In this document: piece after piece, positions 1 through 8,161 of the stretch
How positions within the stretch are numbered: the first letter of the stretch is position 1
How the letters are laid out: every line of letters begins with the position of its first letter
Source of the DNA: Synechococcus sp. CC9605
GTDB lineage: Bacteria > Cyanobacteriota > Cyanobacteriia > PCC-6307 > Cyanobiaceae
Direction of reading: 5' to 3'
Length of the DNA stretch: 64,000 nucleotides
NCBI RefSeq assembly: GCF_000012625.1
Contig: NC_007516.1
Location: 2,446,660 to 2,510,659 of the forward strand
Notes under the pieces: generated by a model
What the model was told of the DNA's origin: nothing
The model's input: only the letters and a program-made list of their open reading frames with translations
Database searches by the model: none
Made by a program: the position numbers and the translations under genes

Positions 1-427
1 TCAGAAAGCCCAGGGTATAGATCGCGGTGATCAGCATGAACACCCACCAGGCCAGACGCCCGTAGCGCAGGCGAATGAAGTCGCCACTGGTGCGCCCGTT
101 GGGCATCAACTGCTTGATCCGCGAGGCCAGGGGGGCGAACAGAATCAGGCCAAGCCCGGCCAGGGCATAGCTGAACATGCCCCAGAGGCCGGTTTTGTAA
201 CCGAATTCAGGGGCGAGCAGGGTGGTGTTGCCGGTGACCCAGGAGGCCATCAACGTGGCCGTACTTAGAGCCAGCCCGATGTTGCGCCCCGCAAGCATGT
301 AGTCGTCGGCATTGCCTTGACCGCGCCGGCCCCAGGCAATCCCCAGCGACACCCAGAGAACAGAGAACAGCACCACCAACGCCCAGGCGATCCCGGGCTG
401 AAGGAAGGGAACCGAGTCAGCGGACAT
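1..427 (-). CDS. Sodium:solute symporter, N-terminal part (runs off window)
   Basis: The visible 142 residues are mostly membrane segments. After a first helix comes a GRRGQGNADDYMLAGRNIGL stretch, then the ASWVTGNTTLLAPEFGY region typical of the first helices of sodium/solute symporter (SSS) family proteins such as urea and proline permeases. Proteins of this family drive uptake of a small solute with Na+ across the inner membrane. The substrate cannot be read from this part; a DUR3/urea-type permease is one possibility. The start is ATG, and the gene is open to the first base, so the C-terminal three quarters lie outside. A possible small membrane ORF overlaps its start upstream. Confidence 0.8.
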   Translation of the reverse strand, partial: MSADSVPFLQPGIAWALVVLFSVLWVSLGIAWGRRGQGNADDYMLAGRNIGLALSTATLMASWVTGNTTLLAPEFGYKTGLWGMFSYALAGLGLILFAPLASRIKQLMPNGRTSGDFIRLRYGRLAWWVFMLITAIYTLGFL

Positions 428-542
428 CCCTCGACCCCCTGCGGTTCCAATACAGGTGTCCGCGCAGAATCATCACCACCGTCGCCGCAGTCACAACGGC
501 ACCAAGGGCAAAGATCAGACGCGCCCAGAGCAATTCATCCAA
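417..542 (-). CDS. Possible 41-residue single-helix membrane peptide ahead of the symporter
   Basis: A short frame beginning at a TTG codon (MDELLWARLIFALGAVV at its start) encodes one hydrophobic helix followed by a basic tail ending in RRGSRDVR. Its TGA stop lies 11 bases inside the symporter gene, so the two would be translationally coupled. Small companion subunits are known for some solute:sodium symporters, but I do not recognise this one. No clear ribosome binding site precedes the TTG. It could be chance open sequence. Confidence 0.3.
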   Translation of the reverse strand: MDELLWARLIFALGAVVTAATVVMILRGHLYWNRRGSRDVR

Positions 543-743
543 GGCGAAGTGCGTTTGAACTCCAGAAACAGATAAGCAAAGGAGGCACCCTGCCCTGGCC
601 CTGTGCCCTCCATTCAGGTGCCTACGGATACCCAAACAACAGGCGATCGGCGTCCTCTTGCCTGAAATTGCGGAATGTGTAGCAACCACCACCCAAAGTG
701 GAGTGGGGCGACGCCTTGGATGCGCCCCGCTTGTGCGATCAGG

Positions 744-2219
744 ATGTTCACCGACTACAAACCGACGGTCGGCTTCGACGAATATTTCTGCCGTGAAACG
801 GCCAAACCACGCGCCGATCTGGCCCCACTACTTGCATCACTGGGGCAGATGGGCTTGCCCGAGCTCAACCGCAGCCATGCCTCAGCCAGCCAGCTGCTGC
901 GTCGCCTCGGCGCCACCTTCCGCCTCAACGATTCCGGGCTCAAAGGCAGCGAACGAATTCTCCCCTTCGATCCCTTGCCTCGGCTGATCGGCCGCAGCGA
1001 CTGGATCACCCTGGAGCAGGGACTGCTGCAACGCCTGGAAGCCATCGACCGCTTCCTCGCTGACATCTATGGCCCCCAGCAGATCCTCAACGACGGTGTG
1101 ATCCCACGGGAAGACGTTGAAAGTTCCTCCGGTTGGCGACCTCAGATGCAGGGCATCAGCCTGCCCCTCAACCGCTGGTGCCACATCTCCGGGCTCGACC
1201 TGATCCGCGACGGCAAGGGCACATGGCGGGTGCTGGAGGACAACCTGCGCTGTCCTTCAGGGGTGGCCTACTTCCTCGAGAACCGTCGGGTGATGAAGCG
1301 ATTGTTCTCTGGCCTGTTCGAAGGCCGTGCCGTTCAACCGATCGACGACTATCCCTCCCATCTGCTGCGCACCCTTCAAGACCTGGCGCCCTGGAGTGAC
1401 ACCCCCCGCGTGGCGATCCTGACGCCCGGGGTGTTCAACAGCGCCTATTTCGAACACAGCTACCTGGCCCAAGAAATGGGCATTCACCTGGTTGAGGGGC
1501 GCGATCTGGTGTGCGAAGGCGGCCGGGTGTGGATGCGCAGCACCAATGGCCTGGAACCCGTGGATGTGATCTACCGCCGCATCGACGATGATTTCCTTGA
1601 CCCCACCGTGTTCCGCAAGGACTCGATGCTGGGGGTGCCGGGCCTGATCGACGTGCTGCGGCAAGGACGGGTCGCCATCGCCAACGCCCCTGGCACCGGC
1701 ATCGCCGACGACAAACTGATCTATGCACACGTGCCGGCGATGATCCGCTACTACCTCGATGAGGAGCCGATCATCGAGAACGTTCCCACCTACCTCTGTG
1801 CCCGGCCAGACGATCAGCGCTATGTGCTGGAACACCTCGAGCAACTGGTGGTGAAATCAGTGGCGGAAGCCGGCGGCTACGGAATGCTGATCGGCCCCCA
1901 AGCCACCCGATCGGAGCTGGCGGACTTCGACACGAAGATCCGTGCGAATCCCCGCAACTTCATCGCGCAGCCCACGCTGCAACTCTCCACCGTGCCATCC
2001 CTCAGTGACGGTGAGCTCTACCCCTGCCACGTGGATCTGCGCCCCTACGTGCTGCGCGGCGCAAGCAACTGGGTCAGCCCAGGCGGACTGACCCGCGTGG
2101 CCCTCAAGCGGGGCTCGCTGGTGGTGAATTCGTCCCAGGGCGGCGGCTGCAAGGACACCTGGATCGTCGACGACCAAACGATGGCAGCACCGCAAGCCCA
2201 GGAGGCTGTGCCGTGCTGA
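744..2219 (+). CDS. Circularly permuted ATP-grasp protein (CpA, DUF404/DUF407 type)
   Basis: This 491-residue protein matches the circularly permuted ATP-grasp family: GFDEYFCRETAKPR near the N-terminus, LPFDPLPRLI, the GLDLIRDGKGTWRVLEDNLR strand pair, IYRRIDDDFLDP, GTGIADDKLIYAHVP, VKSVAEAGGYGM, and PCHVDLRPYVL with NSSQGGGCKDTWI at the end. ATP-grasp enzymes join a carboxylate to an amine or thiol through an acyl-phosphate, so this is a likely amide ligase. The ATG at 744 was chosen over an in-frame ATG 69 bases upstream because family members begin close to the GFDEYF motif. The stop overlaps the next gene by 7 bases, which points to one operon with the alpha-E and transglutaminase genes. 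The substrate is unknown. Confidence 0.88.
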   Translation: MFTDYKPTVGFDEYFCRETAKPRADLAPLLASLGQMGLPELNRSHASASQLLRRLGATFRLNDSGLKGSERILPFDPLPRLIGRSDWITLEQGLLQRLEAIDRFLADIYGPQQILNDGVIPREDVESSSGWRPQMQGISLPLNRWCHISGLDLIRDGKGTWRVLEDNLRCPSGVAYFLENRRVMKRLFSGLFEGRAVQPIDDYPSHLLRTLQDLAPWSDTPRVAILTPGVFNSAYFEHSYLAQEMGIHLVEGRDLVCEGGRVWMRSTNGLEPVDVIYRRIDDDFLDPTVFRKDSMLGVPGLIDVLRQGRVAIANAPGTGIADDKLIYAHVPAMIRYYLDEEPIIENVPTYLCARPDDQRYVLEHLEQLVVKSVAEAGGYGMLIGPQATRSELADFDTKIRANPRNFIAQPTLQLSTVPSLSDGELYPCHVDLRPYVLRGASNWVSPGGLTRVALKRGSLVVNSSQGGGCKDTWIVDDQTMAAPQAQEAVPC

Positions 2220-3208
2220 GTCGCGTTGCCGATTCGCTCTACTGGATCAACCGCTATCTGGAACGCGCCGAAAACATCTCGCGCTTTCTGGAGGTGAGTG
2301 AAGCGATGGCATTGGACTGTCCTCCGGGCAGCGCCGAACCGTGGCTGCCGCTGGTGGAGGTGACGGGAGATCGCCACCGCTTCGATAGGGCCTACCCCGG
2401 TGCCACGCCCAAACAGGTGGTGCGCTTCCTGCTGTTGGACCGCAGCAATCCCAACAGCATCGTGAGTTGCATTGCGATGGCGCGGGAAAACGCACGGCAG
2501 ATCAGGGATGTGATCACCACGGAAATGTGGGAGCAGATCAATGATCTGCACTGGAGCCTCCAGGACGACGAAGACATCTGGCGGGAACCGGTGCAGGAGC
2601 AACTGCGGATCATCCGCCGCGGCTGCCAGCTCGTGTACGGGATCACCGACACCACCTTGAGCCGTGATCTGAGTTGGCTGTTCAGTCAGCTGGGGCGTTT
2701 GATCGAACGGGCCGACAAAACCTCCCGCATCCTCGACGTCAAATATTTCCTGCTGCTGCCCTCCCCTGAAGAGGTGGGCGGCGTGCTGGATGAACTGCAA
2801 TGGATCACCCTGCTACGCACAGCGGGGGCTTATCAGATGTACCGCCAGAGCATGCAGCACGCGATCAGCCCTGCCTCCGTGGCCCGATTTTTGCTGCTGG
2901 ACCCCACCTTTCCTCGCTCGGTGCGTTACTGCCTACAGGGCATCAGCGACACCTTGCAACAGATCCAGCGACAGCCAAACCAAGACACACCGGATGACCT
3001 CGACTGTTTGCGCGGACAACTCCTGGCCCGCTGGAGCTATGTGCGGATCGACAACCTGATCGAAGCCGGTCTGCATGAAGCCATTGACCAGCTTCAGCAG
3101 GACCTCAACCAACTCCACAACCTGATCCAGACCCGCTACTTCACCAGCGCCGACCTCCGTTCCATCCCCACCGATCCTGCATGCGTGCTCTCATCGTTCA
3201 CCGCCTGA
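2213..3208 (+). CDS. Alpha-E domain protein (DUF403)
   Basis: The 331-residue protein starts with MLSRVADSLYWINRYLERAE, the hallmark of alpha-E proteins, and continues as almost entirely alpha-helical sequence (ENARQIRDVITTEMWEQIND, LGRLIERADKTSRILDVKYF). The family almost always sits beside circularly permuted ATP-grasp and transglutaminase genes, as here, and is thought to work with them in an uncharacterised peptide or metabolite modification. The start is GTG within the last codons of the ATP-grasp gene. Its 3' end overlaps the next gene by 28 bases. Confidence 0.88.
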   Translation: MLSRVADSLYWINRYLERAENISRFLEVSEAMALDCPPGSAEPWLPLVEVTGDRHRFDRAYPGATPKQVVRFLLLDRSNPNSIVSCIAMARENARQIRDVITTEMWEQINDLHWSLQDDEDIWREPVQEQLRIIRRGCQLVYGITDTTLSRDLSWLFSQLGRLIERADKTSRILDVKYFLLLPSPEEVGGVLDELQWITLLRTAGAYQMYRQSMQHAISPASVARFLLLDPTFPRSVRYCLQGISDTLQQIQRQPNQDTPDDLDCLRGQLLARWSYVRIDNLIEAGLHEAIDQLQQDLNQLHNLIQTRYFTSADLRSIPTDPACVLSSFTA

Positions 3209-4080
3209 CGTATCGGTATGACGCCCCTGTTTTCCTCGGGGAACATCGCCTGTGTCTGAGGCCCCGGGGGCAGGGGTTTCAGACCCTGGTGGAACATCAG
3301 CTCAGCGTGCTGCCGGAACCGGAGCAACGTCGGGAACTGGTGGCCGCCAGCGGCGATGAAATCCAACGGCTTCGCTTTCTCGGCAGCACTGAGGAACTGA
3401 TCTTTGAAGCTCGCAGCCTGGTGGAGACCCGACCGGCACCACCGCTGGAAAGCTGCTTCAACGGATTGGAACCACCCCTGCCCTACCCACGCGGCCAACT
3501 CAACAGCGACCTTCAGGGGGCCCTGGAGGGCTGGTTGCCCAACGGCCAGCACGAACCCGCGGCCATCGACCTCACCCAGGAAGCACTGATGGGCAGCAAC
3601 CAGCAAACCCTGGCTTTTCTAAAGCAACTGATTGAGCTGATTCAAGAGCGGGTGAAATACACCCAACGCCATGTGGGCCCCGCTTGGCCGGCTGGTCGAA
3701 CCCTGCGCGAACGGATCGGCTCCTGCCGTGATCTGGCCATGCTGATGGTGGCCTGCTGCCGTGTCGTGGGTCTCCCCGCCCGCTTCGTGAGTGGCTATCA
3801 ACTGCAGCAGCCTCCCCCGAAGGATTACGACCTGCATGCCTGGGCGGAGGTTTACCTGCCGGGAGCGGGCTGGCGCGGCTTTGACCCCAGTGCCGGGATG
3901 GAGGTCAACGAGCGCTATGTGGTGCTGGCCACCTCCTCCAAGCCGGAACTCACAGCAGCCGTGAGCGGCAGCTTCAACGGCCCCCCGGGAACAAACAGTG
4001 AATTGACCTGGGAGATTCAGATCAGCGAGGAAGCCTCGGCAACGGAGGCCTCCCCACACAACCTGGTTCAGGCCGCCTGA
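3181..4080 (+). CDS. Transglutaminase-like cysteine protease family protein
   Basis: The 299-residue protein has an N-terminal beta-rich domain (MRALIVHRLTYRYDAPVFLG) followed by a transglutaminase core. The catalytic triad is visible: Cys182 in GSCRDLAMLMVACCR, His219 in DLHAWAEVYLPG and Asp235 in GFDPSAG. There is no signal peptide, so it should act in the cytoplasm, perhaps as a peptidase or amide-exchange enzyme on the product of the ATP-grasp protein. It is the last gene of the three-gene operon and overlaps the convergent cupin gene by 13 bases at the 3' end. Confidence 0.88.
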   Translation: MRALIVHRLTYRYDAPVFLGEHRLCLRPRGQGFQTLVEHQLSVLPEPEQRRELVAASGDEIQRLRFLGSTEELIFEARSLVETRPAPPLESCFNGLEPPLPYPRGQLNSDLQGALEGWLPNGQHEPAAIDLTQEALMGSNQQTLAFLKQLIELIQERVKYTQRHVGPAWPAGRTLRERIGSCRDLAMLMVACCRVVGLPARFVSGYQLQQPPPKDYDLHAWAEVYLPGAGWRGFDPSAGMEVNERYVVLATSSKPELTAAVSGSFNGPPGTNSELTWEIQISEEASATEASPHNLVQAA

Positions 4081-4559
4081 AGCAACGGTTCCACCCCGTG
4101 CAACTGGGGCTTCGGCGCCGAGCTGTGGGTGGCTGCCATCAAGGCCGGGATCTCGGCGCTGTTGTAGACGCGGAATTCACGCACCAGAGAAGCGCCCTCC
4201 TCACGAACCGCCTGGTTCAGAACGACGGAACCATCGGGATCGGAGATCGAACGGTGGAAGGTGCCAGGAGGGATGCGAAGGATGTCACCACCGCTCTCGA
4301 GCCTGACGATGTGGAACGGCTGTTCCCAGGCCAGGTTTACGAGGAAGAAGGTTCTGCCGCCACTGGCCGCGAGCAGATTATCTTCTTGATGAGGATGCAG
4401 ATAGAACTGCCAGGCTCCGCTCTCCGGATCGTTGGGGGGCGACACCGCCGGGCCGCTGTGAATCACCAGATCGCGCGCGTTCGAGGTGTCCACGGTGACG
4501 TCGAAAAAACGAACCGACGGGGTGTCGCGGAAGCGCTCGTAAGCCAGCAGTTCAAACAT
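4068..4559 (-). CDS. Cupin-fold (RmlC-like) hypothetical protein
   Basis: The protein of 163 residues has a small beta-barrel pattern: WQFYLHPHQEDNLLAASG carries possible metal-binding histidines and glutamate, and PPGTFHRSISD supplies a later histidine, as in double-stranded beta-helix (cupin) proteins. Sugar epimerases, isomerases and dioxygenases share this fold, so no reaction is assigned. The frame stays open upstream to a TTG at 4616, but the ATG at 4559 gives the better-looking N-terminus (MFELLAYERFRDTPSVRFF). Its 3' end runs into the transglutaminase gene. Confidence 0.65.
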   Translation of the reverse strand: MFELLAYERFRDTPSVRFFDVTVDTSNARDLVIHSGPAVSPPNDPESGAWQFYLHPHQEDNLLAASGGRTFFLVNLAWEQPFHIVRLESGGDILRIPPGTFHRSISDPDGSVVLNQAVREEGASLVREFRVYNSAEIPALMAATHSSAPKPQLHGVEPLLQAA

Positions 4560-4638
4560 GTCGATGGATCCAGCGAGACCCTTCAGCTGCCCCGTTGTAC
4601 CGAGGGCATCACGCAAAAACGGTGACGATCACGACGGT

Positions 4639-5682
4639 TCAGCCCCCCAGATACGCCATTTCCGCATGGGTTGACGCAGCGGCGGCTGGATCACGCTCCT
4701 CGCTGTAGCGGTCTTGACGCCGCTGCCAGAGCTGGCGCATGGCCTGCTCAAGCTGAAGATCCGACGCGAGTGCGGGCTTCAGATCGGTGCCTTCAGCCGA
4801 GAACAGGCAGGTGAACGCCTGCCCATCTGCGGTGACACGCAAACGGTTGCAATCCCCGCAGAACGGCTCGCTGATGGAAGAGATCACACCGATGGATCCG
4901 GCGCCATCGCCATAGCGCCAACGCCGGGCCGTCCCACCCCGCGGTCGACCCAGCGGTTCAAGAGGCCAACGGGCATTAATACGCTCCACCATCTGCGCCG
5001 CCGGGAGCACCTGGTCCAGCGTCCACTGGTTGCGGTTGCCCACATCCATATATTCGATCAAACGCAGCTCCATCCCCCGCTGCCGCGCCAAAGCGGCCAA
5101 GGGCAACAGCTGATCGTCATTGATCCCCCGTTGGATCACGGCATTGAGCTTGAGCTCACCGCGTGAGGGGTCAAAGCCAGCGGCGAAGGCCGCCGCGATG
5201 CCGTCCTGCACCTGGCGCACCAGGCGTTCCCCAGCCACGGCACCACCCTGAAGACCAGCCATGCGCGCCGCAGCTTCCCCTTCCGCTGCATCCAGGCTGA
5301 TGGTGATGCGATCCAGCCCTGCGGCACGCAACGCCCGCCCCATCGGTTCCGACAACAGCACCCCGTTGCTGGTGAGCGCCACGGCCTGTAAACCGGCCAT
5401 CGGATCCGAGCGATCCCGCCGGGCCTGCGCCACCGCCTCCAGCAAAGGCAACAAACGCCGGCTCAACAACGGCTCTCCACCGGTGAGCCTCAACGTTTGT
5501 ACCCCCAGGCGCGTGGCCACACGAATAACGCGAATCTGCTGCTCAAGGGTGAGCAGGCCAGGGGGCTCCTCCACATCCGGACAGCAGTACGGACAGGCGA
5601 GATTGCAACGGGCCGTGAGCGACAACCGCAGCACCCCGATAGGCCGGTTGAGGCGGTCAGCAAGCGGCAGCGACGTGCTCAT
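4639..5682 (-). CDS. moaA: GTP 3',8-cyclase MoaA
   Basis: MoaA is a radical SAM enzyme that rearranges GTP in the first step of molybdenum cofactor synthesis. The protein shows the N-terminal cluster motif C-x3-C-x2-C (RCNLACPYC), the SAM-binding LRLTGGEPLL, the second cluster motif C-x2-C-x13-C (CGDCNRLRVTADGQAFTC) and the C-terminal Gly-Gly tail (AYLGG). The ATG at 5682 forms an ATGA overlap with the mobA stop, so the two are translationally coupled. An in-frame start farther upstream would only add residues shared with mobA sequence. The cofactor is needed for nitrate reductase, encoded nearby. Confidence 0.96.
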   Translation of the reverse strand: MSTSLPLADRLNRPIGVLRLSLTARCNLACPYCCPDVEEPPGLLTLEQQIRVIRVATRLGVQTLRLTGGEPLLSRRLLPLLEAVAQARRDRSDPMAGLQAVALTSNGVLLSEPMGRALRAAGLDRITISLDAAEGEAAARMAGLQGGAVAGERLVRQVQDGIAAAFAAGFDPSRGELKLNAVIQRGINDDQLLPLAALARQRGMELRLIEYMDVGNRNQWTLDQVLPAAQMVERINARWPLEPLGRPRGGTARRWRYGDGAGSIGVISSISEPFCGDCNRLRVTADGQAFTCLFSAEGTDLKPALASDLQLEQAMRQLWQRRQDRYSEERDPAAAASTHAEMAYLGG

Positions 5683-6263
5683 CCCTCCAACGCTGCCAGA
5701 TCTGCAGGGCAGTTGGCATTCACCAACGCCTCTGCAGGCAAGCGCACCGCCTGATGGGGAACGCGGGCCAACCAATCCATCCAGCGCAACTCTCCGCGTT
5801 GCAGTTGCTGATCAAGGCAAGAGCGGAAGGGAGAACCGGAGGGGATCACCGCCAGCAACGGCTGCAGCCGTTGACCGTCATGGGCCACCGCTGCCTGCTC
5901 CGGGGCACGCTTCCAGGCTGCGATGAGTCGCCGGACAACGGCGGTGTTCAAACAGGGCATGTCCACCGGCAGCACCAACAAGGCCTCCCCAGGTTGGGAC
6001 GGCAACAGCCTGGCCAGCGCCTGCAGGGGGCCATTCCAGGGAGGTGGCTCCAGCACCACGGAACATCCCGGCCGGTGGGCCAGGAGTTCTGCGTGGGCGG
6101 CATGACGACTCAACACCTGCACCGGATAACCGAGCGGCAACAACTGGTCGACCAGGGCCGTGAGCCAGACACCACCGGAGGGATGCGGCAAAAGAGCCTT
6201 GTCACGCCCCATGCGACGGCTGCTTCCGCCACTGAGCAAACAAACCCGCAAGCCTTGATTCAC
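5679..6263 (-). CDS. mobA: Molybdenum cofactor guanylyltransferase MobA
   Basis: MobA attaches GMP to molybdopterin to make the guanine dinucleotide form used by nitrate reductase. The signature LSGGSSRRMGRDKALL at the N-terminus is the nucleotide-binding loop; LPVDMPCL is the metal-binding Asp region. The frame is open to a TTG at 6317, but the GTG at 6263 places the glycine-rich loop about ten residues from the start, as in the family. It precedes moaA with a 4-base overlap. Confidence 0.9.
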   Translation of the reverse strand: MNQGLRVCLLSGGSSRRMGRDKALLPHPSGGVWLTALVDQLLPLGYPVQVLSRHAAHAELLAHRPGCSVVLEPPPWNGPLQALARLLPSQPGEALLVLPVDMPCLNTAVVRRLIAAWKRAPEQAAVAHDGQRLQPLLAVIPSGSPFRSCLDQQLQRGELRWMDWLARVPHQAVRLPAEALVNANCPADLAALEG

Positions 6264-6405
6264 ATCGCCGACCAACAATCTGAACCAGCGAAGTCCAACA
6301 ACCCGCAAAAGTTGCAATCGCTACCAAATCGCTGCGGCACAAGATCACCTGATCCGATCAATCAGCCCCATTGATGTTTGCTTGGCAACACAAAAATGCA
6401 AATCG

Positions 6406-6448
6406 GTAACCAATCTGACCAAACAAGGGGCCGGTGAATTGATTAACT
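6406..6448 (+). promoter_or_regulatory. Probable NtcA-activated promoter of nrtP
   Basis: A GT-N10-AC element (GTAACCAATCTGAC, 6406-6419) fits the minimal NtcA binding pattern, although the right half is GAC rather than TAC. A -10-like TTAACT lies at 6443-6448, 23 bases downstream, the spacing expected when NtcA replaces the -35 box. The site is about 120 bases ahead of the nitrate permease start. The gene-free stretch 6264-6537 shows nothing else convincing. Confidence 0.45.
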
Positions 6449-6537
6449 GCGCGGGTCAAACGGATTCTCTTTTCGACCGTTTTGCCATCCCCGGGCACCT
6501 TTCCTTTTGAAGCCCGAGGTTCCTTCTCTTCTCATCC

Positions 6538-8079
6538 ATGCTTGGCGACCTCTGGTCGTTCCAGGGCAGGTACCGAACCCTTCACCTGACCTGGATCGCC
6601 TTCTTCCTGACCTTCGTGGTCTGGTTCAACCTGGCCCCTCTGGCCACCACCGTGAAAACGGACCTGGGTCTGACCGTTGGTCAGATCCGCACCGTGGCCA
6701 TTTGCAACGTGGCTCTCACCATTCCGGCCCGCGTGCTGATCGGCATGCTCCTGGACAAATTCGGACCCCGGATCACCTACTCCTCGATCCTGGTGTTCTC
6801 GGCGATTCCCTGCCTGCTGTTTGCGTCCGCTCAGGACTTCAACCAGCTGGTGGTGGCACGTTTGCTGCTCTCCATCGTTGGCGCCGGCTTCGTGATCGGC
6901 ATCCGCATGGTGGCCGAGTGGTTCCCGCCCAAGGAAATCGGCCTGGCTGAAGGAATTTACGGCGGCTGGGGGAACTTCGGCTCCGCCTTCTCCGCCCTCA
7001 CCATGGTGGCCCTCGCTGGCTTCCTCTCCTTCTCCGGCGGCTTCGAGCTGCCCACCGGCGCTGTTCTGAACTGGCGCGGTGCCATCGCCCTGACCGGCAT
7101 CGTCTCCGCCGTCTACGGCCTCTTCTACTTCTTCAACGTCACCGACACCCCGCCTGGCAAGACGTACCAGCGCCCTGAGAAAACCGCAGGTCTGGAAGTC
7201 ACCTCCATGCGCGACTTCTGGGGACTGCTGGGCATGAACGTGCCCTTCGCAGCCATTCTCTGCGTGCTCTGCTGGCGTCTTGGCAAGGTGGGCTTCCTCA
7301 CTCCAAGCACCTATCCATTGGCACTCGGTGCTGTTGCCGTCTGGTTTGCCTTCCAGACCTGGGGAATCATTCGTACCAACCGCGACCTGATCCTCGGCAA
7401 CAAGGTTTATCCCAAGGAAGACCGCTACGAGTTCCGCCAGGTTGCGATCCTCGAGCTCACTTACATCGTGAATTTCGGCTCCGAACTGGCCGTGGTTTCG
7501 ATGCTGCCCACCTTCTTTGAAACCACCTTCGATCTGCCGAAGGCCACCGCCGGAATCCTTGCGTCCTGCTTCGCTTTCGTGAACCTGGTCGCCCGCCCTG
7601 CTGGTGGTCTTATCTCCGACAGCGTCGGCAGCCGTAAGAACACCATGGGCTTCCTCACCGCCGGTCTCGGCGTGGGCTACCTGGTAATGAGCATGATCAA
7701 GCCGGGCACCTTTACCGGCACCACCGGCATCGCTGTTGCCGTGGTGATCACCATGCTCGCCTCCTTCTTCGTGCAGTCCGGTGAAGGCGCCACCTTCGCG
7801 CTGGTGCCCCTGGTCAAGCGTCGCGTCACCGGTCAGGTGGCCGGCCTGGTGGGTGCCTACGGCAACGTTGGTGCTGTGACCTACCTGACCATCTTCAGCC
7901 TCCTGCCGATGTGGATGGGCGGCGGCGGCGAACCCACCCCCGAGGTGATCGCGGCTTCCAACAGTGCCTTCTTCCAGATCCTGGGAGTGGCTGGTCTGAT
8001 CGTGGCCTTCTTCTGCTTCTTCTTCCTGAAGGAACCCAAGGGGTCCTTCGCAGACCTGCACGAAGGCGAAACCGCCTGA
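6538..8079 (+). CDS. nrtP: Nitrate/nitrite permease NrtP (MFS, NNP family)
   Basis: The 513-residue protein is a twelve-helix major facilitator of the nitrate/nitrite porter family, the single-protein nitrate importer of marine cyanobacteria (also called NapA). Both glycine-rich nitrate signature motifs are visible: GGWGNFGSAFSAL in the fifth helix and GAYGNVGAVTYL in the eleventh. The GMLLDKFGPRITY loop follows helix 2. A candidate NtcA promoter lies upstream and a strong terminator follows, and narB comes next on the same strand. It supplies nitrate from the medium to NarB. Confidence 0.95.
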   Translation: MLGDLWSFQGRYRTLHLTWIAFFLTFVVWFNLAPLATTVKTDLGLTVGQIRTVAICNVALTIPARVLIGMLLDKFGPRITYSSILVFSAIPCLLFASAQDFNQLVVARLLLSIVGAGFVIGIRMVAEWFPPKEIGLAEGIYGGWGNFGSAFSALTMVALAGFLSFSGGFELPTGAVLNWRGAIALTGIVSAVYGLFYFFNVTDTPPGKTYQRPEKTAGLEVTSMRDFWGLLGMNVPFAAILCVLCWRLGKVGFLTPSTYPLALGAVAVWFAFQTWGIIRTNRDLILGNKVYPKEDRYEFRQVAILELTYIVNFGSELAVVSMLPTFFETTFDLPKATAGILASCFAFVNLVARPAGGLISDSVGSRKNTMGFLTAGLGVGYLVMSMIKPGTFTGTTGIAVAVVITMLASFFVQSGEGATFALVPLVKRRVTGQVAGLVGAYGNVGAVTYLTIFSLLPMWMGGGGEPTPEVIAASNSAFFQILGVAGLIVAFFCFFFLKEPKGSFADLHEGETA

Positions 8080-8116
8080 TCCGTCTCCCTCCGCAGCACC
8101 CTGTCGCTGCACAACG

Positions 8117-8155
8117 ACCCGGAGCTTCGGCTCCGGGTTTTGTTCTTTTTTTGGT
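8117..8155 (+). terminator. Rho-independent terminator after nrtP
   Basis: A perfect 9-bp stem (ACCCGGAGC / GCTCCGGGT) with a TTCG loop at 8117-8138 is followed by a T-rich tract. It lies between nrtP and narB, so narB is either transcribed by partial read-through or from its own start very close to its ATG. Confidence 0.85.
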
Positions 8156-8161
8156 TCCTGC

